Made by a program: the position numbers and the translations under genes. Shown here piece by piece: positions 60,390-64,000 of a stretch of DNA of 64,000 bases. How positions within the stretch are numbered: position 1 is the first letter of the stretch; each line of letters begins with the position of its first letter. The stretch is from assembly GCF_037975245.1 (NCBI RefSeq), contig NC_092561.1, positions 14,197,001 through 14,261,000 on the forward strand. Reading direction: 5' to 3'. The notes under the pieces are model-generated. The model saw only the letters and a program-made list of their open reading frames with translations, did no database searches and was not told where the DNA came from. The DNA is from Apostichopus japonicus (Eukaryota > Echinodermata > Holothuroidea > Aspidochirotida > Stichopodidae).

Positions 60390-61070
60390 AGCTAAAGATA
60401 GGGAAAAGGAGAAGTCGAGAGGAAACCAACAACAACGCTACACGTATAGACCAAGTAAACACAGAAGCAAATGGGGCCTGTGAGACGGGCGAAGGCATAG
60501 ACCAAGTAACCACAGAAGGATACGAAGCCTGTGAGATGGGCAAAGGCCAAATCTCTGTAGATCGGTGATAGAGAATGTAAGAGCCTGAGAGAGCTGTGAA
60601 GGTCTGTTAGGCCCGAAAATGGGCTTAGGCTAATCTCTCCAGAGGAGAGCTAAAAGAGGGGCGACACAAAGTCCACGTAAACCAACCTGAAAAACCAGAG
60701 GAACGCCCGGGTTAAGGCCTTATTCTCCGACTGAGAAGCCTAAATGGGGCGGCTTAACAAAGCCCCCACAAATCCTGCGTAACCCTACTAAGGTAAAGTG
60801 GGAACGTGGGGAATGGCAGACCTAACCACGAACGGTAATACAAGTATGACACGCAATAGAAGTCCTGCCTACACTGTAGCTAAGGTACAACACGTAATCC
60901 TAACACAGTGCACCGCACAATCGGTAAACGCGTAGAACCGCAATTCACTAACTGGGCGTAATCACAATAAAATATGAGAGGCAGAATACTGCCAAAATCA
61001 AGAGGATACTTAGCAGTGACTTGAGGAATCTTGGTGTAAACTTCGTTTTGAACCTTTGTCAGTCGCAAGC
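60390..61070. other. Compositionally distinct block with 50-bp tandem duplication
   Basis: Higher GC and few A/T runs compared with its surroundings. ATAGACCAAGTAAMCACAGA ... GCCTGTGAGAYGGGC occurs twice in tandem (60447-60496 and 60497-60546). No open frame and no RNA family recognised. It could be the remnant of a retroelement leader or an untranslated exon. Confidence 0.3.
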
Positions 61071-61139
61071 AGCAGGATTTGTGCAAGAAAACGTCAGATA
61101 AGGGGTATATGAAAATGGAGTCGAAAAAACACGCGTTTC

Positions 61140-61300
61140 CCTTCGGATGGTAAATTTGGAATGAAGAGAGAGTGCGCGATGATCTGTGGGAGAGGTCACC
61201 GGGGGCGCAGTGCTAAAATTATAACAGTGGTGTCCTGGTAGACTAGGAGAGTGCTTTAGTGTGGTAGGAGACAGGTAAGAGAGGAGTGAAGTAAATTCCA
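61140..61300 (+). mobile_element. Dispersed element R, short subtype
   Basis: GATGGTAAATTTGGAATGAAG, CACCGGGGGCGCAGTGCTAA, GTAGGAGACAGGTAAGAGAG, GAGTGAAGTAAATTC. Confidence 0.65.
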
Positions 61301-62089
61301 TGCTAAAATCATCTAGAGACCAGTGTCACCCATAATTGTGACTGGTATCACACTTCAAGCTTTTATAGCTTAGTCATGCAAAAGGCCTACTTCATTAAGG
61401 ATGGAATTTCTTTATCTAGCCAGTATTGCATTCCTATTCTTATCAATGTCTATATACTTCCATAGTAACAGACAAGAACCAATTTCTTTTCATTTTCATC
61501 CTTGGATTCCTACTCTAAAATTGAAAGTGAGAATAAAAAAAAAACACAAAACTCTCTCTCCAAAGAAAGCCGGTGGAAAAAACAAAGTTTAGCTGACTAA
61601 AAATAACATTCATAGACTTTCGAGAATTGAAACAGATCGAGGAGGGCTTTAAAGTCCCAATTATAAGGATTCTCTCGTTAAGTCCTTTCTCAATTCAATA
61701 AACTAAATTGAACCACTACACACTTCTCTGTGTTTTATTACTATACGTAGCTGCATCGGGAAGAGAGCTGGGATAGAATTTAAACAAGTTGACAGTTATC
61801 AGCCAATTCTGCAAATGTCAATTTCACGCCCATCCTACCAATACCTAAACGTACCATGATTGTACCCTTTAGAGAGCTACAATTCTCTTTATCAGAGATA
61901 AAAAGTATAATTCAGAGACAACCACTTGCATCTAGCTATTCTTCTTAAAAGCTGTATCATGTGTTTCACTGTTAACTTTACAAGACTTTGCTCAACTACT
62001 GTATTCACAGACAATTAGATACCAACCCGTCCATCTAACTTTAGATTAAAGGATTGGTTCAGGTGTTTGACATGTCTATTTTGTATGAA

Positions 62090-62545
62090 AGAGCACAAAA
62101 AGACAAAAAGAACAGTGAAGAAACTACCATGAGAGCATGCTCTGTTAAGGAGATGACACTTTGAAGAAACGATTGGTGTAGAAAGACTTACTGTGAGGGT
62201 GTGACGTCACATCCTCACTTCCTTAACATTTGTGAAAATATTTCTTTAAAAATTATTTAAATTTTTTAACACATTTGAAATTAATATAATCAAAAATTCT
62301 TCAATATATGTTTAATCTCAAATACTTCCTTTGACAAATATGAGATCTCCTGACATATCTTTTGGTTGAAAGTCATGAAATCTCACAAAATATTTAGAGA
62401 AAAAAAACAAAGACTTTTCAGGAATGTGAGGATGTGACATCACAGTAGTCAGATTTCAGCAGTTTCTACACAATCTGATAAAACTTTACACTTGAATATC
62501 TCTTTAACCGAAAAAGATATTTGAACAGTTTTTTCACCATTGTGT
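62090..62545. mobile_element. Foldback element with long imperfect inverted arms
   Basis: The left arm (GTGAAGAAACT ... GATTGGTGTAGAAAG ... GTGTGACGTCACATCCTCAC) is matched by the reverse complement of the right arm (GTGAAAAAACTGTT ... GATTGTGTAGAAACT ... TGTGATGTCACATCCTCAC). Arms are about 140-200 bp with many mismatches and an AT-rich centre of about 200 bp. A TTAA-AGGATTGG just left (62046) may be the true end. It ends right before the candidate promoter. Confidence 0.5.
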
Positions 62546-62599
62546 TTCCAGTTGGAAGTCTGACCTCAATATATGACCGTTACTAGCAAATTTTCGAGC

Positions 62600-62672
62600 A
62601 CAGCTACTTGACCCGGAAGTAATTGTTTCGCGCAAATCCGGTTCTACGGACTTCGGTTCGCTACTTCCATGT
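62600..62672 (+). promoter_or_regulatory. Candidate CpG promoter with ETS-type site
   Basis: ACCCGGAAGTAATTG (ETS/GABP-type core CCGGAAGT) at about 62611-62625, then a TCGCGC and many CpGs, directly before the ATG of the candidate exon. About 24 CpGs in 62595-62880 against a CpG-poor surround. No TATA box. Confidence 0.4.
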
Positions 62673-62846
62673 ATGGATGTAATCGGTAAAATTCGCAAAC
62701 ATCCCAATGTCATTCGGGTTTACGAGTATCGTAGCTCGATAAAGGATACTTTAGAGACTCAAATACGATCATTTCCGGAAAGAAACGAAGATTTTACCTA
62801 TAGAACAGTGCATTTTCTTATCGACGACCAACGCAAAAACATAAAG
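62673..62846 (+). CDS. Unrecognised gene, candidate exon 1 (58 codons)
   Basis: From ATG at 62673 to a full gtaagt donor after AAG, exactly 58 codons, phase 0. It begins MDVIGKIRKHPNVIRVYEYR and ends FLIDDQRKNIK: hydrophilic, mixed charge, without signal peptide or membrane segment. The frame is open further upstream to a TGA near 62575, so the start could be an in-frame upstream codon or the exon could be longer. Codons are balanced and CpG-rich, unlike the AT-driven chance frames nearby. No family recognised. Confidence 0.4.
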
Positions 62847-62963
62847 GTAAGTCAAATCGAGTCGACGTCTATCGTTATGTGACTTTCGCGTCTTAGACAA
62901 CTTTTAACCGTAAAAATAGCATTTTTGTAATATATAAGCTTGAATCTTACTCATATTTTTCAG

Positions 62964-63056
62964 AAAAGTTGTAACTCCCCCGAAAAGTGTGATTTTTTGG
63001 TCAACGAAAATGGTGCTCCTATGTGGTTTTGGTTGCCCCTAATACATGTATCCTAA
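62964..63056 (+). CDS. Unrecognised gene, candidate exon 2 (30 codons and stop)
   Basis: After a pyrimidine-rich acceptor (catatttttcag) and a 117-nt intron, phase 0 continues KSCNSPEKCDFLVNENGAPM then WFWLPLIHVS and TAA. The joined product would be 88 residues. If a later donor is used instead, the gene continues out of the window. The short intron and matching phase support the pair; homology is unknown. Confidence 0.35.
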   Translation, partial: KSCNSPEKCDFLVNENGAPMWFWLPLIHVS

Positions 63057-64000
63057 CGTACATAATACACATATACACGAAAGCACCGTATCCTATAACG
63101 TGCAGCCTAGCGCTATATGTCGACTATGATGTAGCTAGTGCTAGATTTGCAACGTCTCGTATTTTTCGTAATCTTTCTATTCGGCATAGATTCCCTTCAT
63201 TTTTTTGGCGTTAATATGGAAAAATCAGGGAGTTGATAAGTCACGGTACTACTTATGGCTACTAAATAGTTAAAATTTAAAAATTCGAGGGCATAGCGGA
63301 CAGTAATATTACTAGTACAAGCCTAGGCTAGCCTATAGGCTTAGTACTTTTGTATTTACTAAAGTAATATACTACGACAAGTTTTACTACAGGTAGGCCC
63401 TAGCCTAGTTTTAGTAATACTAGAATACCTGCATAGTTTAGTCCAATTTTAATAACGGACTAAGGCTTATAACCTTTAGTTCTTAGCCTACGCCTTCTTG
63501 TCCTTGTGTAATAATTCTAAGGGGCCTGTTCTTGAAAAGATTTGGACTGCATAAGATACAATTTAGTATTATTATTATTATACAAAAATTATAAGTAGTA
63601 CTAGTAGACTGCCTTTGTACTATGTATAAGTTAAGATCATGGCTTATTATGAGTTTTATTAAAGCTGGACTGGGTGAAAATTTCCTCCATCCTGGGATCG
63701 GGATCCATTTCAATGTCACTTTGTTACAAGTGTTCAAGACCGTTATTAGATCCATGACTTAAGTCTAGGCCCAATTCCCTATGCTTAATATGTAGTTAGG
63801 TAGAGCAAGATACGTAACACAGAAATAAAACTAGCTTGCTTTATACTGCTTACACTTTATACTTATTGCTATTACAGTTAGACCTACTGCTGGTACTTGA
63901 GAACAATTGCACCTCATAGAGCCATGTAGTTGTACATAGCTACTTATAATTCCAGGTGACTTAAACAATATCAGGGATCATTTTGTGACAACATGTTTTG
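63057..64000. other. Non-coding tail of the window
   Basis: AT-rich, with repeated short CTAGCCTA-type words near 63320-63480. No gene or element recognised. Might be intron of the 62673 gene. Confidence 0.35.

Overview
This is an AT-rich eukaryotic (metazoan) window with long introns, many tandem repeats, tRNA-derived SINEs and small DNA transposons. There are no prokaryotic operons, no rRNA genes and no functional tRNA genes. The only protein recognised with confidence is PDE3, a phosphodiesterase family of animals. PDE3 together with the repeat-rich introns suggests an invertebrate, perhaps a marine one such as an echinoderm, but the taxon is an inference.

Left part, 1-29455, minus strand: the 5' half of a PDE3 (cGMP-inhibited, cAMP-hydrolysing phosphodiesterase) gene. 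Five coding exons were reconstructed from splice sites and reading phase: 29054-29455 (start codon), 15443-15700, 5348-5423, 4061-4656 and 1901-2044. Together they give 1476 nt, or 492 codons. The last one enters the catalytic region; the rest of the catalytic domain lies beyond the left edge. The introns hold a 68-bp minisatellite (about 19 copies), 20-bp, 13-bp, 10-bp and ~39-bp arrays, several SINEs and two TTAA-flanked elements. One of these, 21392-23166, carries a THAP zinc-finger coding remnant.

Middle and right part, 29456-62577: no convincing gene. It is filled with arrays (32-bp at 32.1-32.8 kb, 40-bp hairpin-forming at 36.3-37.0 kb), tRNA-headed SINEs (39.7, 40.1 and 53.5 kb), relatives of a second SINE family, TTAA-flanked MITEs (33.3, 48.9, 54.7 and 55.9 kb) and a dispersed element of about 150 bp with at least a dozen copies, most of which carry a splice-donor-like CAGGTAAG. 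A 2568-bp element at 57053-59620 has GGGCGATTCC inverted ends, an AAAT target duplication and eight copies of a partly palindromic motif (GGTAACTCGCATTAC). It is the most unusual object in the window.

Right edge, 62578-64000: a CpG-rich, ETS-site-bearing candidate promoter and two candidate exons (62673-62846 and 62964-63056) of an unrecognised plus-strand gene. A second CpG-dense island lies near 38.4 kb.
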